Counted from the first letter of the stretch, positions 47,971 through 60,784 are shown. The stretch is DNA of 64,000 nucleotides from Lytechinus pictus (GCF_037042905.1 NC_087249.1:9730001-9794000); one strand, 5' to 3'. A program made the numbers and translations. Notes: generated by a model not told the origin, from the letters alone.

Positions 47971-50160
47971 TTTGACTCGGCGGCGCCATCAACAAAATCC
48001 TATCCGACACACGACTCCCGCGACATCAGTGGTGACAAGCTGTCATTTTACGAGTTTGTTCGCCCCAGGGCCAACAAGACGCGCGACCTCCTGACCCCCT
48101 CCATCAACTCCACATTTTTTCTCCCAAAACAAATGGGACCCTGGATGGAATTACCTTTAATCTCTAAAAAGGTCAATGATTGTTTAATGTTTTGGGGGTA
48201 ATGGCCATTAAACGGTGATGATGAGAACGATCTACCTCATGCCAGTATTGTAAAACAAGATTTACTTCCTAGAGCAAGGTTTATGATAATGACATGAATA
48301 TTCACGAGAAATGACTTTTTCATGGGGATGTGGATGAATTGAATGAAGAGCTAGTACCACCGAGAACTTTCCCTCGTTTTCCGGAGTAGTTCTCTTTTTT
48401 CGATGCGCGACTTGGATGTGAAAAGAAAAGACGTTCCATTTCATTCACTTTCGACACATCAATACTTCAAGGCATACCTCATTATAATGGAAAATGGCCA
48501 AACGATAGTACACTTCTCAATAGCGGGTGTTTCCGCTCCGAGTTTCACTATTCTAATGTGCTTTCCATATATGGGTCATCCGACGTCACCGCCGTAACTA
48601 ATGACGTCAATCGGTTGCTAGCCTGACAGATTTTCTTCGAGAACCCCGTGAAGCCCCGTTTTGCCTTGCTATGAAGCTAGCATCCCAGTGATTGAGCCAT
48701 CGCGAATTCTTTTTCTTCTGTTTTGCCCAAATTCGAATTTTTAAGAGATCTCAGAACTTTCCTATGCTCTCAGCATACTGAATTTGGATTTTGGATGATA
48801 AACAAATACACGTGTGCATTGCGTATATGTTTATGTACGCGCAGATCAGCGGAGAAGACACGGCTGTTTCACTCCCATAGGCTATGTACAAAATAAGCCC
48901 TTTCAAGTACGCGCGCACGAAATCCGCGCGCGCTGCCCAGCCAGCTGATAAGCAATTTCAACTTTCTAGTACTCGACGATCAACTGTAAAACTTTCATTC
49001 GACACTGTGTTAGAAAGCTACATTTTTGGTAGTTTGCTTTACCTTTTAAGGTTATTCCTTTCCATGGTCATATGGCATCTCCAAAATATCACGAGAAATC
49101 ACATTCCAAATTTCGAAAACCCGCATCATTTTGATGATATTCTCATAAATCCTGAAAGTTCCACCCTTATTAGAGACAGTTTCAGTGCAATCGCGAATGA
49201 GCCTGGCCCCTGGGACTTGCAGAGAGCGCCCATTTCAGGCTCAATATCTTGAAAACCACTCGTCCGATTTTGGTGTTCTCAACGCCTAAAAAGATATAAT
49301 GTCTTGTTAAATAACATATCCGATTGGCATCACAAACCCATCACTAGTTTTCTTTTAATTCTACTTTTGCTACCCAGTACTTCTAATGCACGTCAAATAC
49401 CGTACACGGTTTTTGACGTTGCCAAATTTCTTCTGGAAACTTATAACACGATCATTGTTTCATTTTAAGATTTGTAAGGTGTATATTTCATGAATAAAGT
49501 AACAAATTCAAATAAAAATAAGTTTGTTAGATTTTTTATATTTTTGTTGTTAAGTTTTGTCAAAAAAAATATTACGATTTGTTGAATTTAATTTATATAG
49601 ATTTGAATCCTTGAAATTTATAATTCCAAATTGGCAATCGATCTTTCCCAGCAAAATACGATTTATTTGTAAACAACTATCTGGACGTCATCGATCACAT
49701 GTACTTTGAATGGGGAAATGGGTCTAGATCTAACGTTAGGTCCAAGACCGGACCAAACACAGCGAGACCACGTAGACAAATGAATTTGTTTTCGAGGAAA
49801 ATTCTACATTAATTATTCCATTGCTCTTCTCATAATTCAGATTTGAGAGAAATATTGCAACTAAAACGATTCACATTCGTCTGACAGCATTTTGTGATCC
49901 TTTTCAGACTTGATCATGGGGAGAGCCTATTTTAGAATGGGAGATCGAGTCGACGATACCAAGTACCACGGATCATGATCGATCATGGAAAATAATTGTT
50001 GCCTCTAGCTAGCTGTCATATCATATACTGTAAGGTGTAAGAGTACCGGGTATATTGGCCTATTTTTTCATTTGCATAAATTGCTTAAGTTGGCGGTCCT
50101 CTAAACAAATAGGCAAACTCTTTCTCATTCAAAAATAAATAAAAAAATAACGTGTTACAG
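47971..50160. other. Intergenic stretch, no gene recognised
   Basis: Includes CpG-containing DNA with TGACGTCA-type sites (TCCGACGTCACCG and AATGACGTCAATC near 48579-48610) and a CGCGCGCG-rich spot near 48910. The 48884-49252 frame has no recognisable domain. Confidence 0.35.
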
Positions 50161-50390
50161 TAGCTTACGTAGGAATATTTAAGGGGGGGGGTCAAGCTGA
50201 ATGAAATGTTGATGACCCCCCCCCCCAAAAAAAAAATAAAATAAATAAATAAAATTAAAAAAAGGGTCTTCCAAAAAATTTAGTAGTTTTTTATTGTGGA
50301 GGGGGGGGGGGGTGGGTGGGTTTAAAACAAAATTTGAAGGGGGTTGAACCCCTGTAACCCCCTCCCTTGTGTACGCCACTGACTTGTTAG
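50160..50390. mobile_element. Short MITE with TACG ends and G/C runs
   Basis: CAGTAGCTTACGTAGGAATA at the left and TTGTGTACGCCACTGACTTG at the right are roughly inverted. Long runs of G, C and A lie inside. Same style as 47334-47560. Confidence 0.55.
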
Positions 50391-51043
50391 AACTGAACCA
50401 GATCCAGAGAGGGGGGCCGGCCCCGGGGCCATCTTACTTTTGAGGATAAGGCAGTCCCCCTCCCCTCCTTCTGGAAAGTGGTGTTAGGTGCCGCGGAATA
50501 GTTTTGAAAGTGGGGGCTGACCATGCAATAATCATATTTCTATGGTAATTTTCATGTTTTTGTACATGATTTTAGAAAGCCCCCAGAGCTCCCCCCCCCC
50601 CCCCTTTCACAGCCCCTGGTGTTGACTATTATTGTCACTGATTTTTAAAAATAACTTTACTTGTTAAATTTTTTAATGGAAACTATGTTTTTTCTGATTG
50701 TGGAGGTGAAATATTACCCCCCCCCCACCATCATAAATACCCAAGCCGATCCAACCCCACAATATCTCAGAGGCAGGTCCAGTATTTTTTAAATCAAGAG
50801 GGTGCAAAGAGCAAAACTGAAAATTGAGTGGGTGCAGATGACAATTTTCTATGCAATTTCATAAAACTTGGCTATAGGCCTATAGTTATAGTAGTAGTAT
50901 GTTCAATTGAGATTTTTTTTCAAAATGAGGGGGGAATGTGTCCCTTCCAACCCTGCCTTTGACTCTGGTTTTTCAGTTTCATCAATACTGCCTTTGTCCG
51001 TTTCATTAATTGTTTGTTGTCAGTGATCAAGGATTTACTCTAC
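50391..51043. other. Homopolymer-rich stretch, no gene recognised
   Basis: C-runs near 50590 and 50718. Nothing else supported. Confidence 0.3.
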
Positions 51044-51203
51044 CTGGGCCCCATTGCATAAAAAGTTACCATTATGATTTACCATGCAAATACAACCTGT
51101 ATGGAGTCCTTGATCTTGATTGGCTTTGATTAGTGTTAACATGGTAGTTACCATTTGATAACAAGGTTACCATATTACTAACTTTTATGCAATGGGGCAC
51201 TGG
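51044..51203. mobile_element. Short foldback MITE, GGGCCCCATTGCATAAAA ends
   Basis: TGGGCCCCATTGCATAAAAA and its near complement TTTTATGCAATGGGGCACTG bracket 160 bp. GGTAACTACCAT-type inner arms also pair. Related to 20608-20755. Confidence 0.8.
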
Positions 51204-53665
51204 AGAAGGCAAAATTGAGGAAGGGGGTGGCGTACTAATGACAATGGTCTTTCTTTTGGATAAAGATGCCTTATCAAGGAGTCATTCTCAAAATATAGCG
51301 TGGAGGGGCAGCATACAAGTACATGTGCCTCACCCTTGTGCCTTTATCCTTGATTATACAACAGAACGTTAGATGTCTCAAGTAGTCATCCCTTGCTTAT
51401 AAAAAAGAGTAAGATTATATAAACAAATTTTATTCAAACTTTACAATAAAATTGCAGTGAATTACTATATATTTAAGGAAGTTTAGATAAAGATAGAGAT
51501 TCATTCACATTCATTGAACCACATTTGAAAATTTGCCCTCCAGTGACATTACATGCACAAAGATATATATATATAAATAAACATCAAGACAATAATTTTA
51601 GTTGAATGAAACCTTCCAATAAAATGTTTTAATAAGCATGTATAACAACTGATATGGAAATGAATTATGGACTAACGTGAGAAATATGGGATAAATAGCC
51701 TAAAACTTAATTCATGATAGCCCAAGATTAGAATACTTTATATGTGTTTGGAAAAAAATGTGTTTAAGACATAATCATTTACCATTACCTGATAAGGATA
51801 CTTCTCATTTTATGTGTTTGGATAAGATTCCAGGAGGTAAAATTCAATCTCTACATGTCTGTAGGGTCAATGAAACCCTTGTAACTTTATAAAAGCTATA
51901 AAATATGGATGAAAGGAGAAGGGATTGAACACCTAAATGAAAACCATGGTCACTTGTCAGGTCTGCATTACATACCCCCTCCAAAAAAATAATAAATATA
52001 AATATGAAATAATCAGTCATTTTAAAATATAATATTTGCAAATTGTATGTGATCTACCACTCAAACAGCCACAAAAATTGGTTATCTATCGTTGTATGCA
52101 TATCAATTACAGTGTACATTTAATTTTAACAATGTAAAAAAAAAAACTGAAAAATGACTTTCACCTTCACATGCCCGGCAAATTCAGTACCCCGTGGATA
52201 AATTTTTTTCATGCAATGATACAAGACTTAAAAATACTATAAATATAAATTACAAATCAGATAAGTGAATACTGGTAATTGATTAGATTGGGTATGACAT
52301 GCACATGTAGCTAAATCCTTTATATTTTCAAAATGGGTGAATTTGTAAAAATAATCTGCATCTCGTTGTTCTTTGCATTTTAACTGAATAGAAATGTAAA
52401 CCTTACAGTCATAATTCATATCATGACACAATATAATACATTGTCATTATAATACATATTTTAGTTGTTTTTAACCTACTATTTAACATACATGCTATAA
52501 CTTCTTAATCAATACACTTCAAATTGAACAAGAGTGTTGCTAAGGCGGGCACATAATATGCCGGTCTGTAACATGGAAAATGGAGTTATTGGTCAAGCAA
52601 GAGAAGTGGAAGATGGTGACTTCACCTTTGACCTTCTGGCCTCAAAGTCTATAGGCTTCCTGGTATCCATGCTAGTATCGGGCACCAAATTATATGAGCC
52701 TAGATTAAGTTAAACTGAAGTTATCGCGTTTACAAGGGAAAGTTAACGGACGTTAGAGAGTTAGCGTGATACCATAATACGTCCCGTCAAGACGGGCGTA
52801 TAAAAAGTGATGCCTGTAGTCTTTGAATTAAAGTTTGAAGTGAAATATATCTAAATTATTGGAACTAAAAAAAATTGAAAATTTGAATATTGTATTGGCT
52901 GACATTTTTCTATTAGTCTAGTGTGATTAGACATGTCATGAATAATAACTGTAGAGACATTCCAGAAGTCTGTTTTTGATTAATAATTGAATTTAATATT
53001 ATTCAATTAGTGGCATTTAACTCAACAAATACTTTTTCCATTATCCACCCATTTCCATACCGAACTTCTGAAATGCGATCATATTGGATTGCATAATAAT
53101 GCAGGCAAGACTGCCAGAGACGTCTTACTTGTATTGAAATACATTCATGTTAATACCCTCCTTCTAAATAAATTTGTCAGCTTGCATTCAGAATTTGATC
53201 AATTCTAACTGCTTATCAATTAAAACAATTATAGCGCAGGCAACTTTTAAAATTGTCTTAAATGCTTTGACTCATCTCTTCTTCCAGATGAATAGTGCTG
53301 AACTAATCTAGGATATTTTCGGCTACTAACACCTAATAGATGTTTTGGGTAATTCTATCTTGATCTTTAAAAGTACATCAAAGACTGCAAGAACTTTTTT
53401 TCCTGTATCCTATGGTTGCACACTTTAAAATTTCTCTGTAGCATGTACCCTTCCAGCAAATATTCTGCACATGGATGTTGGTACATATACTGCACATGTT
53501 TATCAAAACTCTTATTACTGACATCGTTTAATAATTATTGATAAAAAAATAATGAATTTGTCAGATTTGATGGAGAAATATTAAATATGAAAAAAAAAAT
53601 AATTATAAGCATAAGATAGGGAATCCAATAAGCCACTTTTCCACTAAGTAATTTTCAGTTGATTA
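51204..53665. other. AT-rich stretch, no gene recognised
   Basis: Contains a CCCGTC..GACGGG hairpin near 52785-52796 and a CACCTTTGACCTTC phrase at 52622. No exon or RNA gene supported. Confidence 0.35.
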
Positions 53666-54195
53666 TTAAAGGACAAGTCCACTCCAACAAAAACTTGATT
53701 TGAATAAAAAGAGGAAAATTCAACAAGCATAACACTGAAAATTTCATCAAAATCGGATGTAAAATAAGAAAGTTATGACATTTTAAAGTTTCGCTTCATT
53801 TCACAAAACAGTTATATGCACATCTCAGTCAGTATGCAAATGAGGGAACTGATGACATCACTCACTCACTATTTCTTTTGTATTTGATTGTATGAAATAT
53901 GAAATATTTGATTTTCTCGTCATTGTCATGTGAAATGACGTTTCATTCCTCCCTGAACACGTGGTATTCCATTATTTGAACATTTTGTGCTTCAGGCAAG
54001 GAGGTCCTAATCATCAAATTGAAATATTGTATAATTCAAACAATAAAAAACAAAAGAAATAGTGAGTGAGTGACATCATCGACTTTCTCATTTGGATGTA
54101 ACTGGCTCGTTCATATAACTGTTTGTTAAAAATAAGCGAAACTTTGAAATGTCATAACTTTCTTATTTTACATCCGATTTTGATGAAATTTTGAC
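53666..54195. mobile_element. TTAA-type foldback MITE, right end missing
   Basis: TTAAAGGACAAGTCCACTCC opens it. The left inner arm (CAAAATCGGATGTAAAATAA, GAAAGTTATGACATTTTAAA) pairs with the right arm near 54150-54190, but the outer right end is replaced by unrelated sequence. Confidence 0.75.
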
Positions 54196-54411
54196 CCCAA
54201 CTTCCTTTTGTAGTGAGTACCTCAGTAAATACTGAAGACATAATGAATGAAAAGTTTCGCCATGTCCAATTTGTAGCAAGAACTTTTTCCTAGATGATGT
54301 TACAAGTAATCCCTGTTTTGTAACTATATGTGAACTTAAGGTTTACTGTGTTTGTGGCAAAACTGGCCTCCTAAAAACATTCACAGGACATGTTAACTAC
54401 AATTAAAGGCC

Positions 54412-54582
54412 AGTAGAAGTAGAACGTCAAGAAGCTCTTGAAAAAGCTGGAATCACACTTGAAGCAGCTACACATTCAATTGTACATATTCCAAGATTCG
54501 TGGAAAGAGCCTCCAGTTTCATTGTTTGGAAGAAGCGTCAGGAAGATGGTCACGCCGAAATCAACAAGATACCTGGAACAGT
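54412..54582 (+). pseudogene. Protein-coding fragment of an unidentified family, part 1
   Basis: Open frame directly after a stop, encoding RPVEVERQEALEKAG, LEAATHSIVHIPRFVERASS, FIVWKKRQEDG and INKIPGT, followed by a good donor, GTAAGT. Composition looks like real protein. I cannot name the family. It and the 55999-56250 fragment on the same strand may belong to one gene or one degenerate copy, but splicing at the visible sites does not keep the frame. Confidence 0.45.
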
Positions 54583-55054
54583 AAGTAACGCAAATTCTTA
54601 GCACTGCGAATTAAATGAGAGAATTATCTTAATTCAAAGCTCATCACCTGTACAAATGCAATATACTACTCGTTCATTTCTTTAAAATATTGTTAAAACA
54701 TGAATTTTATTTTTAAGAATGGTTTACAAGTATAGATGTTGATCTACTTATAGTTGGAAAAATATATATCCCCTTCCTTATGATATCCAAATCACTTTGA
54801 TTTCTCATCTTCATCATTTTCTTCCATATTGACTATTTTTTACATTTTAAATAATAGTAACTGTGATAGCAATTGACACAATATTCAGAAAGTAATATGT
54901 TTCACCCCTTTTACTTTCCTTTCCTTTTTTATCCCCTTTTCTTTGTGGTGAAAATTTTGGCGAGCCATGACCCCTATGTGTATATGCAAGTGAGTGGGGG
55001 TATTTTATTTCAACCTGTATAGTGGCAGATGAATTTTAAAAGCACCAAATTTGA

Positions 55055-55077
55055 ATTGCGGGGGGGGGGGGGGGGGA
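55055..55077. repeat. Poly-G tract
   Basis: A run of about 17 G. Confidence 0.8.
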
Positions 55078-55194
55078 ATCTTCTAGTGAATGGCCATCAA
55101 AATATGAAATTAAAATTGTTATGTATATATGTTTTACAGCTTATACATGTGAAGAAAGCTTCTTCTTGTTAGTCATTCAAAGAGATTTACATAA

Positions 55195-55490
55195 CTGACC
55201 TCACTATCTTTATTGTCTCCGTTCTTCTTATCCATGGATAACCACTGAAGACCTGGCTCAAGATCTCTGGCAGTGCATGGCTCCTTGGGGTGGGGGGCTG
55301 ACCAACGGGAATTGCATTGTCTGATCTTCACACAGTCAAAGGTAGTGTCTCCATCACTGCATAAGATTTTGCATGGTGCAGTTGCATTCTGTAGGTAATC
55401 AAGAAATGACCAGGTTTGCCAATCCTCACTTGAACCACGGACAGTCGACAGTGATTCGCTAGGTCCATAGCAGAGTCACAGACTGGAGGT
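55195..55490 (-). pseudogene. Unidentified Cys/Trp-rich coding fragment
   Basis: On the - strand a frame of about 98 codons without stops encodes CYGPSESLSTVRGSSEDWQT.., PCKILCSDGDTTFDCVKIRQ.., and EPCTARDLEPGLQWLSM. The high Trp, Cys and Asp content and even composition look like genuine protein. A pyrimidine-rich acceptor (CACCTCCAG) lies just upstream, but the frame it would open differs by one base (CDSAMDLANHC), so a frameshift or pseudogene is likely. No family recognised; no ATG start. Confidence 0.45.
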
Positions 55491-55998
55491 GGTTAGACAA
55501 CAGAAATAGAAAGAAAAGTTAGCACCGGAATATTGCTTTATTTTGAATAGTTTTAATGATCATAAAGAACATGAAATCAATAAATTCATCTCAGGGACAT
55601 GGCCACCAAGGATTATTCAGGATCATTCAAACCTTTAAATGACAATAGATACTATAATCTGCCACCAGATTCATGATTCAATTCAGCAAAAGTGAGAATA
55701 ATATATATAATCATAAATCTTTGCTGGAGACAGAATAAAGCATTTGATTTTACTAAAACAAGTTTTTGAACAAATTTTGATCTGATATGCACTTGCATAA
55801 TTGTATTATTTTTTTTAAATTGTGCCAATTGTCACAAATGTGGCCTTAAATTTTGCATTACCAGTAGACTCAAACGAAAAAGAGTAATAGAAATATCTTG
55901 AAAAATGTTGAGGGAGGCCAGCCTTTTTTTAATAGCTAAAGCTATTAATTGGCAGAAATCATCAAAACCTACCCATATGTTCATGTTCCATCATCTTT

Positions 55999-56260
55999 CC
56001 ACAGGAATGGATTTCTCACAACTCACGATGGGGCAATTCCTGAAGAAGAGGTGTGGATTAAGTTTGGGGGAGATCATGGTGGACAGGTGGAGGCTCATTT
56101 AAGTTGGTGATACAGAGGTCTGCAATGTGGAAAACACAATGCCTCACATAAATCCTTGTTTGTTGGATGCTATGTAGGTTCCTTCCATCTCATTGCTTCA
56201 GAAAATGACTCAACCCATCGCCAAGCAACTGACAAATGAAGAAGATTAAATGTAGAAGTC
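55999..56260 (+). pseudogene. Protein-coding fragment of an unidentified family, part 2
   Basis: After an acceptor-like CTTTCCACAG, one frame encodes NGFLTTHDGAIPEEEVWIKF and GGDHGG. Shifted frames just downstream encode EVCNVENTMPHINPC and LFVGCYVGSFHLIASENDS. The frame changes indicate decay. The VWIKFGGDHGG phrase recalls an uncharacterised multi-copy metazoan family, from memory and with low certainty. Confidence 0.4.
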
Positions 56261-56495
56261 AGGATGTTGGAGATATAAATTTCAAATTATTCTATTTGTA
56301 TTGTCACAGATGTTTAGATTATTACTGAAAATTGTGTGATATAATTTTTTTTTATAATTTTATATATAAAAAGTAAAATAGCTGGCAGTTGTTTACGATG
56401 TTTCTTTTATCTGATGTAATCTAGGCATGATTTAGATTTAACCTCTGATGTAACATACATATTTTTTCTTCAATTTTTGAGACTAGTGGAACTAG

Positions 56496-57098
56496 TTAAA
56501 GGGGAATCCAGCTTTGGCCATATAATGTTGTGTTGGAAAGGAGAAAAACAAATTAAAGAGAATGGTGAAAGTTTGAGAGAAATCAGACAAGCAATAAGAA
56601 AATTATAGCTGTTTTAAAATTTAGATCACTAATACTATGTAGATTTCAAATTGGCAATGGGGTAAGTAAATTATGACAAGGGGCAAGGACAACTTTCCCA
56701 TAGGCCATGTACTTAATTATCAGGGATTTGTGGTTTTCTCCTAAGTACTCATTCCCCTGGGGCAGTAATCTAAATATAATCCAGGTAGTATATTGTTTTA
56801 TGTCCTCATGAAAGAAAAATATAATTTAAAATAAAACTTTTGGGAAAAATGAAATTTTAGCCATAATATGTATTGGAGTACATGGAAGAGTAGTCCTTGC
56901 CTTACATCACTATGACATCCCATATGCGGCCAATTTGAAGGCTCCATGGGTATAGTGATTACCAATATTTACAACTTTTAAAAATTCATAACTTTCTTGT
57001 TGTTTGTCCAATATTGTTCAAACTTTCACCTATCAACTTGTCTGATTTTTCTTTTCCTTATAAAAACAAGTTTTTATTTGGGTTGGATTCCCCTTTAA
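56496..57098. mobile_element. TTAA-flanked foldback MITE
   Basis: TTAAAGGGGAATCCA on the left and TGGATTCCCCTTTAA on the right are exact complements. Inner arms with AATGGTGAAAGTTTGA and TCAAACTTTCACC also pair. About 603 bp, no ORF. Confidence 0.88.
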
Positions 57099-58780
57099 AA
57101 TGATACATAAAATAAAAAAACCTATAAATATATTGGTAATAATGTCATTATGTGAGAAGTGAGATTTTTTAGATTATGTTGGTGACATTAGTCAAATATG
57201 ACTTATCACCACTCAAATCAACACAAGAAGAAAAAGCTTTAGTACCAGTCACAATTCTTTTACTACCTGTTTCATCAGAAAACAACTATCATGATGATAA
57301 AAAAGACGAATAGAATTTATGCTAATCTTCCCTGTAAAAAAACGTGCACACAGAAGACATGTTCTATTAAAGACGAAAGGACCTTTGAAAGATGAAAGTC
57401 ATCTTATGATGAAATTTAGTAAACAAGAAATGCCACCAAAGAAGCGAGTGCAGAGATAAACTATCATATAATTTTGTATAACTATAATAACAAATGTATA
57501 TTTTGGTCTGATATAATAGAAAATTTGAATTTACCTGACCTCTGTGTGCATAGTACGATACAGTAAATTGTTGTGAATAAATGTTGCAATGCGTGGTATT
57601 GATTATTGATCCATTGAAACTAAAAGATTGAGAAAACATAAAGGAATAAATAAACTTCCTCGCACAAAATCCTTCATTTCAGACCCAATCCCGATCCCCT
57701 GGCCCCATCATATAGACTCGCAGGACAGCATATTTTTAATGCAACCCCCCCCCCCATGTATCTGAAAAAACCTCAAGCAGAATCTACCCCACCCTAAAAA
57801 AATAATTAAAAAATCTAGAATCTATAGGGCCTACGTAACTAGTACTAGTACTACTAGCACTGCTGACCTTGAATCTAGTCACTAGCGGTATAGTCAATGT
57901 AGCCCTATCAGTATCACAGATACAAGTAACATTGTAAATTTGTATGAAACCCCCCCCCCCAAAAAAAAAAAAAAAACCCACATTGCAAGTGTTGTCATGA
58001 TTGTGAAAATTAGAGTCTAAACCTAGCTCTACAGACCGTGAAAAACCCTTTTTCACGAGTCAAGGTTAGCACTCAGCAGCATGCAGCAGGCGCAGCAAAA
58101 TCATTACATGTCATGGACTGATGGACAGCGAATGCACTCTCAGTCTCACTCAACTAGCTCAGCCTTAACAAAGTGAGCTCCGGCCCGCTGCGCGGGCGGG
58201 AGTTCCCTGGGTTAGCTCAGCCTCAGCTCACGAAGCGCAGCTGAGCTGCTGTGTACATGAGCGGTGTCTGACCACACAGCCAGGCGGCCCGCGACCCGGC
58301 CCTGCCCGGCTTCACCCGGGGTAGTGGCGCGCACGTCCTATACAAACAGAATGTGCTGTACCGAAAAATCAACCTAAAATAAATTCTACTGATGGGTCCA
58401 ACGAAAAATTACGCCAGATGAATCTTAAGTGCTTTGAAAACAAAACTACAATAAATACGAAATGCTGACAAACCGGACTTTTTACATTTTGGACTTTAAA
58501 AAGTTCCATAATTAGGGCCAGATTCGCGAGTTTACATTGGATTATGCAAACGCAAACATCATGACAAAATGGAGAAAAACAGAAAACTTATAATCACATT
58601 GCCATACTTACGACTTCAAACATGGAAAAAAATGTTTCCTCCACGGAATTCTTGCGAAATAAATAAACTGTTGGGGATAGACAGAGAGAGTTGGTCGTGT
58701 CAGCGCCAGATGCCACAACATTCGCCAAAGATTTTTTCATCGCCCCTGCAGAAATCGCGGCACAACAACGTTAAATGCAT
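57099..58780. other. Stretch with a GC-rich patch, no gene recognised
   Basis: C-runs near 57745 and 57948. GC-rich DNA at 58170-58330 contains CAGCTGAGCTGCTG and CTGCGCGGGCGGG. No coding frame could be assigned; it could be promoter-proximal. Confidence 0.3.
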
Positions 58781-58793
58781 ATGCGCACTTGGG

Positions 58794-58807
58794 CCGCAAG
58801 GGGGCGG
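58794..58807 (+). promoter_or_regulatory. CTCF-like motif
   Basis: CCGCAAGGGGGCGG resembles the core of the bilaterian CTCF motif (CCGCGNGGNGGCAG) with two changes. Function is inferred. Confidence 0.3.
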
Positions 58808-58839
58808 TAAGCTTATTTTCACTGTGAAACAGCCGTGAA

Positions 58840-59225
58840 GAGCGACGGGGAAACCACCTCCTCAAAATAGCACTAGTTTGTGTGGGACTAATTACTACAC
58901 AATATTCTTGCGCCATTACAACGGAAGGTAAATAGTTTCGGTCTTATTTTTATAGGTTTGCTATAATTCCAAAATTATATCAATATCAGCCTCATATCTG
59001 GTAAATATCAACTGTCATCTACCGTTTTAGTGATGAAAAATATGATTTAAGACCTATTCTTTTAAACGGAGCGATTTTGTGCGCATGGATATAATGACGT
59101 ATGATAGCTGTTATACGGCTGCTGGATGGGCATTCCAAAGGAAAGCTCTATTCTTCCTAAAAATAGCTCGACCACTCGGGGAAAACATCTCGCCAAAGCC
59201 GTGCTTCTGAATTTGGTCGGTGAGT
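58840..59225 (+). promoter_or_regulatory. Possible promoter and non-coding first exon(s)
   Basis: Two donor-like sites on the + strand, GGAAGGTAAAT near 58926 and GGTCGGTGAGTAAAA near 59218, follow comparatively unique sequence. They could end untranslated first exons of a gene lying beyond 64 kb. No coding exon of such a gene is seen in the window. Confidence 0.25.
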
Positions 59226-59864
59226 AAAAATAGAAGTCTGCCGTTGACTGTCTGGCGGTATGTCTAATAATTATAGAAGGATATGCGGGTTTTCATGGCC
59301 TCAACAATAGCTGTCAACTCCACGCAGTGTTTTTCCGTCACTGCGTTGCGATTATTTCGTTATGCCGGGTTTATAGTTCCAGGCCCATTTAGAACGTGTG
59401 TAAACGTTATGATGTGTATTGTGGGCATGGTGGCATGGCAGGCTTGGTGGTTCTCGATATGTTTACAATGTATTGCACGAAGAGAGATGGTGTTTTGAAG
59501 TGCTGTGCATTGCCAGTGTCGGTGAGTGAGCGAGTGAATGACTATAACTGAGCTGAACAGATCCTACAATACATGTAGATCTATATGTATGTGTCGATGA
59601 GAGTGATTGAGCCTGCCTGCTTCAGTTGGGAATTGGGCATTTTATGTTGTTGTGATCATGTGGTGATTCTAAAAATAATGTGTTTTGATTATTCTGTCAG
59701 TGTCACAACAAGTGTCAGTGACAGTGTCGGTCCAGAATTTCCAGGATAAACTTTGGTTTGAACTAAAAATCTCTGATCTGTCTATTAATGGCAATAATGG
59801 TAAGGCCAAGGGGTCCTAAGCTAAGGCTAATTTTTGTGGTATTTTTGTTGGTGCTAAAGCAAGG

Positions 59865-60205
59865 GGCTAAAGCGGTAGGCCTAGATCTAATCCTGGGTTT
59901 TAGGGGACTAACTTATTTGCACGTAAAAGTGGTTGCTAACTTCACCACCCTACTCGTCCCAGCATATTTTAGACTGAAATAATTGATAAATAGCCATCCT
60001 CCAGGCTCCATTCCTGCAGGGGATGGCACCCCACCCCTCCCCCAGCTCTGGGTAGGGAGGTTCGAGGTGGGGTCAGGGAGGGGCTATCAATAATAAATGG
60101 CAGTGTGATATGCTTGGATAAGTTTGGTGAAGTTAGCGGTCTCTTTAGCTTATGGGTGCAAATAATTGAGTCCCCTAAACCCAGGAATACCACTTTAGTT
60201 TATAC
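59865..60205. mobile_element. Foldback element
   Basis: CTGGGTTTTAGGGGACTAAC..TTATTTGCAC on the left pairs with GTGCAAATAATTGAGTCCCC..TAAACCCAGG on the right. Inner GCTAACTTCACCA pairs with TGGTGAAGTTAGC. Confidence 0.75.
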
Positions 60206-60441
60206 GCACCACTTGATGTGCATGCAATTTTCAATGGCAAAAATACATGTATGCTTTAGACTCTGGATGGAATCATGATTTCAGTGTGACGAACGAATTA
60301 TATTCAGATTTTTTTTTACAGAGCCAGAGGCTGCAATAAATCAAAAAAATGCAGAGAAAACCCCAAACTGCTTGCAGTTTTGGAGTTACATTCTCTTATA
60401 ATTTTTATTTTTATTTTACTACAATAATATGAAATGCATGT

Positions 60442-60730
60442 GTGGAGCGTTGTGGCCCAGTGGATTAGTCTTCTGAGTTTGAAACAGGGTTGTGGGTTCG
60501 AATCCTAACCATGGCGTAATTTCCTTCAGCAAGAAATTTATCCACATTGTGCTGCTCTCAACCCAGGTGAGATGAATGGGTACCCGGCAGGATTAATCCC
60601 TTGAATGCATGAGTGCTGAAAGGCAGCCCGAGCTTAAGCCGGTGTAATAATAATATCATCGCGCCTCGGAATAGAATATAAATTTCTAAATAGATGGCGC
60701 TATATAAATGCCTATTATTATTATGAACAT
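60442..60730 (+). repeat. Nearly full-length tRNA-derived SINE
   Basis: Box A TGGCCCAGTGG (60453-60463) and box B GGTTCGAATCC (60495-60505). A body of about 200 bp follows, then a tail GATGGCGCTATATAAATG and a short ATT repeat. Confidence 0.82.
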
Positions 60731-60784
60731 ATTTTAGAAAATGAGGCAAAGGAAATACAATTTAAGTTTCTGTAATCAATCTGA

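Noticed and set aside
47669-48094. Poly-Gly/His and Met/Asp-rich frames
   Set aside because: Translations of CAC and GAT microsatellites.
58569-58838. 89-codon frame as a gene
   Set aside because: Uneven composition, no domain, no splice context. Too short to support.
59283-59498. 71-codon hydrophobic frame as a small membrane protein
   Set aside because: No family similarity or conserved pattern. A chance frame of this length is expected.
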